Positions 24,598 to 33,675 of a stretch of DNA of 64,000 bases are shown one piece after another (within the stretch, counting starts at the first letter, position 1; the number at the start of each line of letters is the position of its first letter). Below the pieces are notes generated by a model. The model searched no databases and was not told the origin of the DNA. It saw only the letters and a list, made by a program, of their open reading frames with translations. The stretch lies in assembly GCF_030063205.1 (NCBI RefSeq), contig NZ_JASISQ010000003.1:1-64000 (forward strand), read 5' to 3'. Made by a program: the position numbers and the translations under genes. The stretch comes from Arthrobacter antibioticus (lineage in GTDB: Bacteria; Actinomycetota; Actinomycetes; Actinomycetales; Micrococcaceae).

Positions 24598-25650
24598 ATG
24601 TCCTCTTTGGTGCCGCCCGATCCCCCGTCCAGTTGTTGCAGTCCAGGCCGGGCAGAGCACGGCGAACACGTCTCCACAGTTCAGCAGCTTTTTTCGCTGG
24701 AGGTGCCAGCGTCCACTCCCCATTCCCAGCAGCCCCAAGCGTTCATTCCCCCCGGGAGTTTTGCCATGGGCGACCCGTTCGATGAGGGCTATCCCAACGA
24801 CGGCGAAACGCCTGTCCACCAGGTTGAGATTTCCGCTTTTCGCATTGACACTACGGCTGTGAGCAACACTGCGTTTGCCGCCTTTATCAAGGCCACCGGG
24901 TACCGCACGGAGTCTGAGGTCTACGGCAGCTCGGCCGTGTTCCATCTCGCTCTGCAGGCGGATGCTGCGGATGTACTTGGCTCTGCCGCCGGAACCCCCT
25001 GGTGGTTGAATGTCCGTGGCGCTGATTGGGCGCACCCGGCCGGGCCGCGCTCCTCATGGCTGGATATTCCCGATCATCCCGTCACACAGGTCTCCCACAG
25101 CGATGCCCTAGCTTATTGCGCCTGGGCGGGGCGCGCCTTACCCACTGAAGCCCAGTGGGAATATGCGGCCCGTGGGGGTCTCCAGCAGAGCCGCTACCCT
25201 TGGGGCAATGAGCTCCACGGACTGGATTCCTGCGGCCAGCGCCTGCACCATTGCAACATTTGGCAAGGGGTTTTCCCCACGGAGAACACGTGCGACGACG
25301 GATACCTCACCACTGCTCCCGTGAACAGTTTCAAACCCAACGCTTATGGTTTATATCAAACCAGCGGCAATGTGTGGGAGTGGTGCGCTGATTGGTTCCT
25401 GCCCAAGTATTACAAGAGCTGTCTGGCCAAGGGCATTGTTACCGATCCGCCCGGACCAACGATTGGCCGTGGGCGGGTCATGCGCGGCGGTTCATATCTG
25501 TGCCACGACTCCTATTGCAACCGCTACCGATTGGCTGCTCGAAGCGCTAACTCGCCGGAGTCGGCAAGCGGGAACTTGGGCTTTCGCACCGTCGCAGGGG
25601 CCAAGGTCAGCACGGTGGCGTCATCTGATACCTCGCCAATTGCTTTTTGA
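24598..25650 (+). CDS. Formylglycine-generating enzyme (sulfatase-activating)
   Basis: 350 residues of the FGE/SUMF1 family. The fold motifs PGSFAMGD, HQVEISAFRID, RALPTEAQWEYAARGG, YPWGNE and TSGNVWEWCADWF are present. The catalytic copper-binding pair is intact: Cys302 and Cys307 in GGSYLCHDSYCNRYR, followed by ARSANSPES and LGFR. True FGEs convert a sulfatase active-site cysteine to formylglycine. No sulfatase or arylsulfatase gene is in the window. The last 22 residues extend past the usual GFR end, and the gene overlaps the opposite-strand PP2C-like gene tail to tail by 127 bp. Confidence 0.9.
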   Translation: MSSLVPPDPPSSCCSPGRAEHGEHVSTVQQLFSLEVPASTPHSQQPQAFIPPGSFAMGDPFDEGYPNDGETPVHQVEISAFRIDTTAVSNTAFAAFIKATGYRTESEVYGSSAVFHLALQADAADVLGSAAGTPWWLNVRGADWAHPAGPRSSWLDIPDHPVTQVSHSDALAYCAWAGRALPTEAQWEYAARGGLQQSRYPWGNELHGLDSCGQRLHHCNIWQGVFPTENTCDDGYLTTAPVNSFKPNAYGLYQTSGNVWEWCADWFLPKYYKSCLAKGIVTDPPGPTIGRGRVMRGGSYLCHDSYCNRYRLAARSANSPESASGNLGFRTVAGAKVSTVASSDTSPIAF

Positions 25651-26423
25651 TGCGATCTCAGCTCATGCATCAGACCCAGCGCTTCTAGGGTGGTACTGGT
25701 CCTGGCCAGGAACTCTTCGGGTCCACTGACAAGTCCCAAATCAACGGCACGCCAGGCTCCATCGCTTGCCATCACCATGAGCTCTGGAGCAGCAAGCTGT
25801 AACACTTTTGCGTGATCCGCAGCTTCCGGTTCCCTCCGGGCAACCCACAGCCGCCCGGGAGTATTGCGCAGTTCTCGGTCACGTTGCAGTTTTTCCCGCC
25901 GAGTCAGGGAGCTATCCCCGCTGCCAATAGCAGTGCCGCTGCCCGCACTGCCACTATCACTACCAGCACTGCCAGCATTGTCAACGTGAGCGTTTGCTAG
26001 CTGTGCCCGCACCAGATGAGTTGCGCCGTCGTGCGTCCTGACCACCACGGAACAGTCCGCCAGACTGGCAATTTCCACCCCCTGTGCATTCAATTGCGCC
26101 AGGGACAACGCCGCACTGGGGAAACGCACACGTTCGTCCCCTACCAACGCGTTTGCAGTAGCGTCAATGGCAGCAAGTGCCCCGGCCAGCACAGCCCTGA
26201 CCCCCGATCGCCGCGGATCGGTGGGCGCCCCGGCCAGAATGCTGTTCAGCTGGGCAGATAACCACTGCGGATTTGAGGCGGCAGGTAACTCCAGTGGCTC
26301 CAACAAGGTGGTGGCGCCGTCAATGACCCACGCATTGGGCCCATTAAAACCGCAGCTGTCCTCCTGTACATGAGAATCGCCCTCGAACTGAACACGTGCC
26401 CGGATTTCCCATGCCAACGTCAT
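25524..26423 (-). CDS. PP2C-like protein (phosphatase-fold)
   Basis: About 299 residues from the ATG at 26423. Weak PP2C landmarks are visible: QEDSCGFNGPNAWVIDGATTLLEP near the N-terminus, LADCSVVVRTHDG, VMASDGAWRAVDLG, and DDATVLTLAP. The first metal motif (usually DGMGG) is changed to DGATTL, so phosphatase activity is uncertain. A Ser-Gly repeat insert (GSAGSDSGSAGSGTAIGSG) interrupts the middle. The 23 residues after the natural DDATVLTL end overlap the FGE gene and may reflect loss of an earlier stop codon. Confidence 0.6.
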   Translation of the reverse strand: MTLAWEIRARVQFEGDSHVQEDSCGFNGPNAWVIDGATTLLEPLELPAASNPQWLSAQLNSILAGAPTDPRRSGVRAVLAGALAAIDATANALVGDERVRFPSAALSLAQLNAQGVEIASLADCSVVVRTHDGATHLVRAQLANAHVDNAGSAGSDSGSAGSGTAIGSGDSSLTRREKLQRDRELRNTPGRLWVARREPEAADHAKVLQLAAPELMVMASDGAWRAVDLGLVSGPEEFLARTSTTLEALGLMHELRSHQKAIGEVSDDATVLTLAPATVRKPKFPLADSGELALRAANR

Positions 26424-26457
26424 AGTTTCATCCTGCCATGGACACACCGGTGAGTGG

Positions 26458-27669
26458 TTATTCGGCTCCCCCGCGAGCGGCAACAAATGCGCGCACGCAT
26501 GCTTCGACGTCGTCCGCACTGTGGGCGGCCGAGAGCTGAACCCGGATGCGGGCTGCACCTTTAGGCACCACAGGGAAGCTGAAAGCTGTGACATATACGC
26601 CGTGCGCCAGCATGGAATCGGCTACGCGTGCGGCCTCTACGGCATCCCCGAACATGACAGGAACAATGGCGTGCTCGCCCGGGAGCAGCTCGAAGCCTTC
26701 CTCGGTCATGCGGCGGCGGAACAATGCCGCATTCTCGAAGAGCCGGGTGCGCAATTGCGCCGAATTCGCTACCAACTCAAGCGCCTTAAGAGTTGCCGCA
26801 ACAATGGCAGGTGCCAGTGAGTTTGAGAACAGGTACGGGCGCGCCTTCTGGCGCAACATGGCCACAATTTCACCGTGCCCGGACACGTAACCACCGGATG
26901 CTCCGCCCAGGGCCTTGCCGAAGGTTCCTGTGTAAATATCCACGCGATCACTCACGCCGGCGTGCTCTGGAGTACCTGCACCGGTGGCGCCCATGAAACC
27001 TACGGCATGAGAGTCATCCACCATGACCAGGGCGCCGTACTTTTCAGCAAGATCGCAGATGGCTTCCAGCGGGGCCAGGAAACCGTCCATGGAGAATACG
27101 CCATCGGTGACAATAATTGTTCGGCGGGCTCCAACACCCTCACGCAGCTGAGCCGCCGCCTGCAGCGCAGTTTCCAGCTCCGCCATGTCCTGATTTGCGT
27201 ACCGAAAACGGGCGGCCTTGGACAAACGGATGCCGTCAATGATGGAGGCGTGGTTCAGGGAATCGGAGATGATGGCGTCATCGGCACCAAAGAGGGATTC
27301 AAAAACGCCACCGTTGGCATCAAAACAAGAGGAGAAAAGAATGGTCTCTTCGGTGCCAAGAAAGTCAGAGACGGCGCGCTCGAGTTCCAGGTGGAGGTCT
27401 TGGGTGCCGCAAATGAAGCGAACACTGGCCATTCCGAAGCCGTGGCTGTCCATGGCGGACTTGGCGGCGCCAACGATCTCCGGGTGATCGGCCAACCCCA
27501 GGTAGTTATTGGCGCAGAAGTTCAGCACCGGCGCTGCGGGACCGCCCAACGGGCCTGCTAGGACATGGCTGGATTGGGCGGAGGTGATGGCCCGCTCGGT
27601 TTTAAACAGGCCGGCGGTGCGGATTTCACTTAGTTCGGTGGCGAGCTGGTATTTCATGGCGGTGTACAT
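26458..27669 (-). CDS. kbl: Glycine C-acetyltransferase (2-amino-3-ketobutyrate CoA ligase)
   Basis: 403 residues from the ATG at 27669; upstream residues in the open frame are not conserved. It is an alpha-oxoamine synthase with the motifs [60 protein letters not shown] and the PLP lysine in [15 protein letters not shown]. It cleaves 2-amino-3-oxobutyrate with CoA to glycine and acetyl-CoA. It lies 40 bp after tdh, forming the two-step threonine degradation operon. Confidence 0.93.
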   Translation of the reverse strand: MYTAMKYQLATELSEIRTAGLFKTERAITSAQSSHVLAGPLGGPAAPVLNFCANNYLGLADHPEIVGAAKSAMDSHGFGMASVRFICGTQDLHLELERAVSDFLGTEETILFSSCFDANGGVFESLFGADDAIISDSLNHASIIDGIRLSKAARFRYANQDMAELETALQAAAQLREGVGARRTIIVTDGVFSMDGFLAPLEAICDLAEKYGALVMVDDSHAVGFMGATGAGTPEHAGVSDRVDIYTGTFGKALGGASGGYVSGHGEIVAMLRQKARPYLFSNSLAPAIVAATLKALELVANSAQLRTRLFENAALFRRRMTEEGFELLPGEHAIVPVMFGDAVEAARVADSMLAHGVYVTAFSFPVVPKGAARIRVQLSAAHSADDVEACVRAFVAARGGAE

Positions 27670-27709
27670 GGGAACTCCTTGGCTAGTGGTTGGTGTGGGT
27701 AAGGAAAAG

Positions 27710-28759
27710 CTAAGCGAAAACGCTCCAGTCGAGGATGACTTTTCCACCACTGCCGGAACGGGCAATCTCAAAAGCCTGCTCCCATTCGGTGGCGGGCAGC
27801 GTGTCTGTGACCACGGAGGCCACGGCTTCACGCAACACCGGATTGGAGGAAAGCATGGCAGACATGGCATACCAGGTTTCAAACATTTCGCGCCCGTAAA
27901 TACCCTTCAGGGTAAGCATATGAGTGACTACTTTGCTCCAGTTGATGTCAATGGACTCGCTGGGCAGACCAAGCATGGCGATCCGTCCACCATGGTTCAT
28001 ATTGTCTATCATTTCAGGCAATGCCGTGGGGTGGCCTGACATCTCCAAACCAATATCGAAGCCTTCGCACATACCCAATTTCAGTTGCGCATCTCGCAAC
28101 CGGGTGTTGGAGACGTTCACGGCAAGATCCGCGCCCATCCTTGCAGCCATGGCCAGCCTGGGCTCGGATACGTCCGTGATGGCGATCTTACGTGCACCGG
28201 CGTGCCGCGCTACGGCCACTGCCATCAAACCGATGGGCCCTGCGCCGGTGACAAGGACGTCTTCACCAACCAAGCCGAAGCTCAGCGCCGTGTGAACGGC
28301 ATTACCCAGCGGGTCAAAGATGGCGCCAAGTTCGGGAGTGACGGAGGCGTCCTTATGAACCCAGACATTGGATTCCGGGATAACCACGTACTGGGCAAAC
28401 GCTCCATCACGCTGGACACCTACTGAGATCGTGTTGATGCACATGTGCCGGCGTCCTGCGCGGCAGTTGCGACACATTCCGCACACCACGTGACCCTCGC
28501 CGGAGACCTTGTCCCCCACGGCTACGTCGTGAACATCGGAACCAATCTCTACAACTTCGCCGTAAAATTCGTGACCGGCGATCAAGGGGGCATTGATGGT
28601 TTTAGCGGCCCATGCATCCCACGCCTGGATATGCAGATCCGTGCCGCACAGGCCCGTTGTGTGTACCTGAATTTTCACATCCCGGGTCCCTGTTGTGGGC
28701 TCGGGTCGGTCAACGAGTTCGAACCCAGCGTGCGGGCCGGATTTGTAGAGTGCTTTCAT
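27710..28759 (-). CDS. tdh: L-threonine 3-dehydrogenase
   Basis: 349 residues from the ATG at 28759. It is a zinc-dependent medium-chain dehydrogenase: catalytic zinc ligands in GLCGTDLHI and AGHEFYGEV, structural zinc cysteines in [15 protein letters not shown], and the nucleotide-binding [20 protein letters not shown]. It oxidises threonine to 2-amino-3-oxobutyrate with NAD+, feeding Kbl. The operon is divergent from a LysR regulator, with a long inverted repeat between them. Confidence 0.93.
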   Translation of the reverse strand: MKALYKSGPHAGFELVDRPEPTTGTRDVKIQVHTTGLCGTDLHIQAWDAWAAKTINAPLIAGHEFYGEVVEIGSDVHDVAVGDKVSGEGHVVCGMCRNCRAGRRHMCINTISVGVQRDGAFAQYVVIPESNVWVHKDASVTPELGAIFDPLGNAVHTALSFGLVGEDVLVTGAGPIGLMAVAVARHAGARKIAITDVSEPRLAMAARMGADLAVNVSNTRLRDAQLKLGMCEGFDIGLEMSGHPTALPEMIDNMNHGGRIAMLGLPSESIDINWSKVVTHMLTLKGIYGREMFETWYAMSAMLSSNPVLREAVASVVTDTLPATEWEQAFEIARSGSGGKVILDWSVFA

Positions 28760-28810
28760 GGGCGGCAGTCCTGTTCTTGGTTGATTGCTTTGTCCATTAC
28801 AGCGCTCTAA

Positions 28811-28866
28811 ACCATTTAGCACAATCGAGATTTTCTCCATCATCGATTTAGGGAATGCTAAATGGT
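28811..28866. promoter_or_regulatory. Paired operator in the tdh-lysR divergent promoter
   Basis: ACCATTTAGCA at 28811-28821 and TGCTAAATGGT at 28856-28866 are perfect 11-bp inverted copies whose centres are 45 bp apart. Two weaker ATCGA elements lie between. They sit 52 bp from the tdh start and 12 bp before the lysR start, the arrangement expected for a LysR-type regulator or a looping dimer repressing itself and controlling tdh-kbl. Confidence 0.6.
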
Positions 28867-28877
28867 AGTTTTGTCAG

Positions 28878-30005
28878 GTGGAACTTCATCAACTACAAAT
28901 TCTGCGGGAGCTAGGCGAGCTGGGCAGCGTCAAAGCCGTGGCGGAGACACTCTCCGTCACACCGTCGGCCGTGTCCCAACAAATCTCGCTCCTCCAACGC
29001 CAGGTGGACACCCCGTTAACCCGCAAAGAAGGCCGGAATCTGGTGCTGACGGCGGCCGGAAGGGTACTGGCAGATGCTGGCACGGAAGTCATCAATGCCA
29101 TGGCCGGGGCAAAAGCAGCCATCGGCGCCTACCAGCATGATTCTGGCGGCACTGTCACCATCAGTGGTTTCCACAGCGCCGGCCAGGCCCTGTTCGCCCC
29201 GCTAGTACGCCGGTTGGCCACTCTGCGAGCCAGCATGGATGCCACCATAGGCGTAGGCGCTTCGGGCGATGGTGCTTCGGGCACAGACGCTGCGGGCACA
29301 GACGCTGCGGGCACAGATGCTGCGGGCGATGGCGCTTTGGGAGATGGCGCGCGCACGGTCGGTTCGCAAGCAGGCGTGCCCCACGTTAGATTCTCAGATG
29401 AGGATGTAGCTCAGCACGATTTTCCGGCATTAACTGCCCGCTACGATCTGGTACTTGCGCATCGGATGGACCACAGCCCGGCGTGGCCGGACACGCGAGT
29501 ACGGGTCATTCCGCTGGCCCACGAACCACTGGATATAGCTGTGGCACCATCCCACCCGCTAGCGGCCAAGGACTCCCTTTCCCCTGAGGATGTGGTTGCC
29601 TACCCATGGGTGACAAGCCGCAGCGGCTACTCACCGGCGGATGTCCTCACCGCCATTGGCGCCGTTGCCAGCCGCCCTGTAGAGGTGCTGCACCGCATCA
29701 ATGACTACTCTTCAGCTGCTGCCTTAGTGTCTACCGGCGAAGTCATTGGCCTGCTCCCCCGCTACACTTCCAGCCCGGCTCTGGCCTCCGGCAGGGCTCT
29801 GGCTTCCAGCCCGGCTCTGGCCTCCGGCAGGACACTGGCCTCCGGCGGGATGCTTCCCCTTGGCGTGGTGCTGCGTCCGCTGACGGGGATAAGCACCCGG
29901 CGCAGAATCGATCTGCTGGCCCGTCCGGAAAATCTTAGGCGTGCCTCCGTGATGTTGGTGGCACAGGCGTTGCAGGATGTCATGGCAGAACTCACTGGCG
30001 AATAG
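28878..30005 (+). CDS. LysR-family transcriptional regulator with repeat insertions
   Basis: 375 residues from a GTG. The N-terminal helix-turn-helix reads LHQLQILRELGELGSVKAVAETLSVTPSAVSQQISLLQ, followed by LTAAGRVLADAG and a linker helix. The effector domain is recognisable (VRVIPLAHEPLDIAVAPSHPLA, VSTGEVIGLLPRYT) but carries two in-frame tandem repeat blocks, Asp-Ala-Ala-Gly-Thr type at about residues 125-155 and Ala-Ser-Gly-Arg type at about 298-325. Length exceeds the usual 300 for this reason. It is divergent from tdh-kbl and probably controls it; inducer unknown. Confidence 0.83.
   Translation: MELHQLQILRELGELGSVKAVAETLSVTPSAVSQQISLLQRQVDTPLTRKEGRNLVLTAAGRVLADAGTEVINAMAGAKAAIGAYQHDSGGTVTISGFHSAGQALFAPLVRRLATLRASMDATIGVGASGDGASGTDAAGTDAAGTDAAGDGALGDGARTVGSQAGVPHVRFSDEDVAQHDFPALTARYDLVLAHRMDHSPAWPDTRVRVIPLAHEPLDIAVAPSHPLAAKDSLSPEDVVAYPWVTSRSGYSPADVLTAIGAVASRPVEVLHRINDYSSAAALVSTGEVIGLLPRYTSSPALASGRALASSPALASGRTLASGGMLPLGVVLRPLTGISTRRRIDLLARPENLRRASVMLVAQALQDVMAELTGE
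29250..29352. repeat. In-frame 15-bp tandem repeats within lysR, block 1
   Basis: Tandem units of GCTGCGGGCACAGAC and close variants (GGCGATGGTGCTTCG) encode (T/G)D(A/G)A(A/S)G repeats in the effector domain of the LysR protein. Confidence 0.85.
29772..29850. repeat. In-frame tandem repeats within lysR, block 2
   Basis: Units based on TCTGGCCTCCGGCAGG and TCTGGCTTCCAGCCCG alternate four to five times, encoding SPALASGRALAS-type repeats near the C-terminal part of the LysR protein. Confidence 0.8.
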
Positions 30006-30020
30006 GACCTCGCAATAAAA

Positions 30021-30085
30021 AACGGGCGCTCGCTCCGGCACTGTGCGCCCGTTTTCACGGGGCAAAGTGCCGGAGCGAGCGCCCG
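30021..30085. terminator. Overlapping bidirectional hairpins between lysR and gatB
   Basis: A 9-bp stem (AACGGGCGC at 30021-30029 with GCGCCCGTT at 30045-30053, then TTC) fits a plus-strand terminator for lysR. A competing 19-bp perfect stem (30023-30041 with 30067-30085) shares its left arm and could serve the minus-strand gatB transcript. Confidence 0.7.
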
Positions 30086-30115
30086 AGGTTTGCAGAACTC
30101 AAGCGGCGGGAAGGT

Positions 30116-31624
30116 TTAGCCTTCCACGCCCAAGGTTTTCAAGATCAATTCCCGCACACGGCCGGCATCGGCCTGTCCGCGGGTGACCTTCATAACCCCG
30201 CCAACAATTGCACCAACCGCCTGAACCTTGCCCCCCCGGATCTTCGCGGCCACATCCGGCTGGGCAGCAAGAGCTTCATCGATCGCGGTCTGGAGGGCGC
30301 CATCGTCGGAAACCACGGCCAGGCCACGCTTGGCCACAACCTCGGCGGGCGTACCTTCACCCTCAAGGACGCCGTCGAGCACCTTGCGGGCCAGCTTGTC
30401 GTTGATGCTACCTGCGGCAATGAGCTTCTCAATCTCAACCACAACAGCGGGCGTGACACCCAGCGCTGCGGGATCCACGTCAGCAAGCTTGGCGCGGCGG
30501 GCAATCTCGCCCATCCACCACTTGCGGGCCGCCGCAGCAGAGGCACCAGCCGCTACTGTCTCCTCAATTTCATCCATCAGCCCGGCGTTGACAACATCAC
30601 GGAATTCCAGATCCGTGTAGCCCCAGTCGGCTTGCAGGCGCTTGCGACGTTCGGCGGGAGGTTCCGGCAAACGCGTGCGCAATTCCTCAACCCAGGCCGC
30701 CGAGGTGACGATGGGCACAAGGTCAGGCTCAGGGAAGTACCTGTAGTCGTCAGCATCGGATTTGGGCCGGCCCGATGTTGTGGACTTAGTATCTTCATGC
30801 CAGTGCCGGGTTTCCTGGGTGATGAGCACACCAGAGTCCAACACGGCAGCGTGGCGCTGAATCTCAAACTTCACGGCGTTTTCAACCGCCCGCAGAGAGT
30901 TCACGTTCTTGGTCTCGGTACGGGTACCGAACTTTTCCTGGCCATAAGGACGAAGGGAAACGTTGGCGTCACAACGGACGTTGCCGCGCTCCATCTTGGC
31001 ATCCGAAACGCCCAGGTTCTTCACAATTTCCCGAATGGCGGCAACGTAAGCCTTGGCCAACTCGGGAGCACGGGATCCAACACCTTCGATGGGCTTGGTG
31101 ACAATCTCCACCAGCGGCACACCCGAACGGTTGTAGTCCACCAAGGAGAAATCAGCACCCTGAATACGGCCCGTTGCCCCACCCATATGGGTCAGCTTCC
31201 CGGCGTCTTCTTCCATGTGCGCACGCTCAATTTCCACATGAAAAACGGTGCCGTCTTCTAGCTCAATATCGATCCAACCGTCGTAGCAGATGGGATCTTC
31301 ATACTGTGAAGTCTGGAAGTTTTTAGGCGTGTCCGGGTAGAAATACTGCTTGCGGGCAAAAGTACAGTGCGGTGCGATCTTGCAGTTCAGCGCCAATCCG
31401 ATCAGGATCGAGGACTCAACAGCTTTCTTGTTCACAACCGGCAGAACACCGGGCAGTCCCAGGCACACTTCATTGACGTTGGAGTTGGGTTCATCGCCAA
31501 ACACGTTCGGGGCGCTGGAGAACATCTTGGTTTTCGTGTTCAGCTCAACGTGCACCTCAAAGCCCAGAACGGGATCATACTTTTCCATGGCTTCTTCGAA
31601 GCTCAAAATGTTCTCAACGCTCAT
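30116..31624 (-). CDS. gatB: Aspartyl/glutamyl-tRNA amidotransferase subunit B
   Basis: 502 residues. The N-terminal GatB catalytic domain has LGFEVHVELNTKTKMFSSAP, CLGLPGVLPVVNKKAVE, ARKQYFYPDTPKNFQTSQYE and NRSGVPLVEIVTKP. The YqeY-like tail domain follows, ending VGAIVGGVMKVTRGQADAGRV. Together with GatC and GatA it transamidates mischarged Glu-tRNA(Gln) and Asp-tRNA(Asn). Its ATG overlaps the last base of the gatA stop (TAATG), indicating coupled translation in gatCAB. Confidence 0.96.
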   Translation of the reverse strand: MSVENILSFEEAMEKYDPVLGFEVHVELNTKTKMFSSAPNVFGDEPNSNVNEVCLGLPGVLPVVNKKAVESSILIGLALNCKIAPHCTFARKQYFYPDTPKNFQTSQYEDPICYDGWIDIELEDGTVFHVEIERAHMEEDAGKLTHMGGATGRIQGADFSLVDYNRSGVPLVEIVTKPIEGVGSRAPELAKAYVAAIREIVKNLGVSDAKMERGNVRCDANVSLRPYGQEKFGTRTETKNVNSLRAVENAVKFEIQRHAAVLDSGVLITQETRHWHEDTKSTTSGRPKSDADDYRYFPEPDLVPIVTSAAWVEELRTRLPEPPAERRKRLQADWGYTDLEFRDVVNAGLMDEIEETVAAGASAAAARKWWMGEIARRAKLADVDPAALGVTPAVVVEIEKLIAAGSINDKLARKVLDGVLEGEGTPAEVVAKRGLAVVSDDGALQTAIDEALAAQPDVAAKIRGGKVQAVGAIVGGVMKVTRGQADAGRVRELILKTLGVEG

Positions 31625-33186
31625 TAGTTAGCCTCCTTGGCTGCGAAAGCGCCCTGGGCGGCGTTTACGCGCTCAGATAACGACGGCGCCTGGTTGAGCA
31701 TGGTGGTGCCCCACTGGGCTTCCAACATCGATTCCAACACAGCACCCACACGGTAGACGCGGGCATCTTCTCGGGCGGGAGCCAGTAGCTGGATACCTAC
31801 GGGCAAGCCGTCTTCATCAGCCAAACCGCCGGGCAGGGTCAAGCCGGGGATGCCGGCCAGGTTTGCCGGAATGGTGGCAACGTCTTGCAAGTACATGGAC
31901 AGCGGATCGTTGATTTTTTCACCCAGCTTGAACGCCGTGGTGGGCGTTGTCGGAGACATCAACACATCTACCTGGGCAAAGGCCGCCTCAAAATCGCGCT
32001 GCACAAGTGTGCGCACTTTCTGAGCGGAGCCGTAGTAGGCGTCATAGTAGCCGGCGCTCAACGCATAGGTGCCAAGGATAATCCGGCGCTTAACTTCTGC
32101 CCCAAATCCGGCGGCACGAGTAGCCGCCATGACGCGCTCAATGGTGAGCGGACCTTCGGTGGGCAACGTGCGCAAACCAAAGCGGACGCCGTCGAACTTG
32201 GCAAGGTTTGAGGAAGCCTCACTTGGCATGATCAGGTAGTAAGCCCCCAATGCGTAACCAAAGTTGGGGCAGGAAACCTCAACGATTTCTGCTCCCGCAC
32301 TGCGCAGCAATTCAACCGATTCGTTGAACCTGTTTTCCACACCATTCTGGAAACCTTCGCCGTGCAATTCCTTAATGACACCAATTTTCATGCCCTTGAC
32401 ATTGCCCATACGCGCAGCCGCAACCAGACCGGTTGAGGGATCACTCAGCGAGGTGGAATCCTGAGGATCGTGGCCGCCAATGACTTCTTGTAACAAGGCC
32501 GAGTCCAGAACAGTCCGTGAAACGGGACCAATTTGGTCTAACGAAGAAGCCATCGCGATGGCCCCGTAGCGTGAGACTGCACCATAGGTGGGCTTGACGC
32601 CCACCGTGCCGGTCACGGAACCGGGCTGGCGGATGGAGCCGCCAGTGTCGGTGCCCAAAGCCAGGGGTGCTTCAAAGGAGGCCACTGCGGCAGCCGATCC
32701 ACCGCCTGAACCACCGGGGATCCGGTCAAGATCCCACGGGTTGCGGGTGGGGCCGTAGGCGGAGTGCTCTGTGGAGGAACCCATAGCGAATTCGTCCAGG
32801 TTGGTCTTACCCAGCATCGGCATGCGCGCAGCACGGATCTTCTTGATCACCGTGGCGTCGTAAGGGCTCATCCAGCCCTCCAGAATTTTCGACGCTGCCG
32901 TGGTGGGCTGGCCCTTAGTGACAATCAAGTCCTTGATGGCGATCGGCACACCGGCCAGCTCATGCAATTCCTCGCCAGCGGCACGGCGCGCATCAACGTC
33001 GGCGGCAACCTCGAGTGCTTCCTGGGTATTGATGTGCAGGAACGCATTGAGACCGCGTTCACCACCGTCAACCTCAGCAATACGGTCAAGGTGCGCCTGG
33101 GTCAGCTCTACGGCTGAAACCTCATTGGCGGCTAATTTAGCGGCCATTTCGGCCGCGCTGGAACGGATCAAATCATGTGCATTCAT
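31624..33186 (-). CDS. gatA: Aspartyl/glutamyl-tRNA amidotransferase subunit A
   Basis: 520 residues of the amidase-signature family. The catalytic Lys lies in [12 protein letters not shown], and the Ser-cisSer pair in [31 protein letters not shown]. GatA releases ammonia from glutamine for transfer through GatB. It starts three bases after the gatC stop codon and its stop overlaps the gatB start. Confidence 0.96.
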   Translation of the reverse strand: MNAHDLIRSSAAEMAAKLAANEVSAVELTQAHLDRIAEVDGGERGLNAFLHINTQEALEVAADVDARRAAGEELHELAGVPIAIKDLIVTKGQPTTAASKILEGWMSPYDATVIKKIRAARMPMLGKTNLDEFAMGSSTEHSAYGPTRNPWDLDRIPGGSGGGSAAAVASFEAPLALGTDTGGSIRQPGSVTGTVGVKPTYGAVSRYGAIAMASSLDQIGPVSRTVLDSALLQEVIGGHDPQDSTSLSDPSTGLVAAARMGNVKGMKIGVIKELHGEGFQNGVENRFNESVELLRSAGAEIVEVSCPNFGYALGAYYLIMPSEASSNLAKFDGVRFGLRTLPTEGPLTIERVMAATRAAGFGAEVKRRIILGTYALSAGYYDAYYGSAQKVRTLVQRDFEAAFAQVDVLMSPTTPTTAFKLGEKINDPLSMYLQDVATIPANLAGIPGLTLPGGLADEDGLPVGIQLLAPAREDARVYRVGAVLESMLEAQWGTTMLNQAPSLSERVNAAQGAFAAKEAN

Positions 33187-33189
33187 GGA

Positions 33190-33486
33190 TCAGCTTTCCT
33201 CCAGAATTGCTGGAACTTTAAAGCGTCCATCAGCAGAATCGGGTGCCCCGGACAGGGCTTCTTCAGCGGTGAGCACGTGGCCAACCACGTCTTCACGCAT
33301 GACATTTGTCAGTGGAATTGGGTGCGAGGTGGCGGGAATATCATCCCCGGCAACCTCACTGACGCTCTTCACTGAATCCACTATCACTGCCAGCTCTGTG
33401 GCCATGCGGTCCAGTTCGTCGTCACTCATCTCGATGTGAGCCAGTTGCGCTAGGTGCGCCACGTCCTCACGGTTGATCGCAGCCAT
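33190..33486 (-). CDS. gatC: Aspartyl/glutamyl-tRNA amidotransferase subunit C
   Basis: 98 residues, the normal GatC length. It opens INREDVAHLAQLAHIEMSDDELDRMATEL and contains PLTNVMREDVV, the belt segment that wraps the GatA-GatB interface. First gene of gatCAB. The gene is divergent from the ROK regulator across about 190 bp that holds the ROK operator at its far end. Confidence 0.95.
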   Translation of the reverse strand: MAAINREDVAHLAQLAHIEMSDDELDRMATELAVIVDSVKSVSEVAGDDIPATSHPIPLTNVMREDVVGHVLTAEEALSGAPDSADGRFKVPAILEES

Positions 33487-33651
33487 GGATCTCCCCTGTA
33501 AGCAAAAGATTAATTGTGTCCCTTCTAGCTTAGTCTCCTTGCCACATAAAGATTTCCAGAAGCCCCCGGCTCACATACACCGTGCACCTGAGTGCTACAT
33601 CACAGTTTGGCAACAACTATCCAAAAGGACAGAAACTCGTAGCATTTCTTT

Positions 33652-33672
33652 TGTTAGTAGAGTTTACTAACA
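33652..33672. promoter_or_regulatory. Palindromic operator just before the ROK regulator gene
   Basis: TGTTAGTA, a five-base spacer and TACTAACA form a perfect inverted repeat ending three bases before the start codon at 33676. AT-rich TTAGTAAA/TTTACTAA-type palindromes are typical binding sites of actinobacterial ROK repressors, so autoregulation of the operon is likely. Confidence 0.7.
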
Positions 33673-33675
33673 TCC

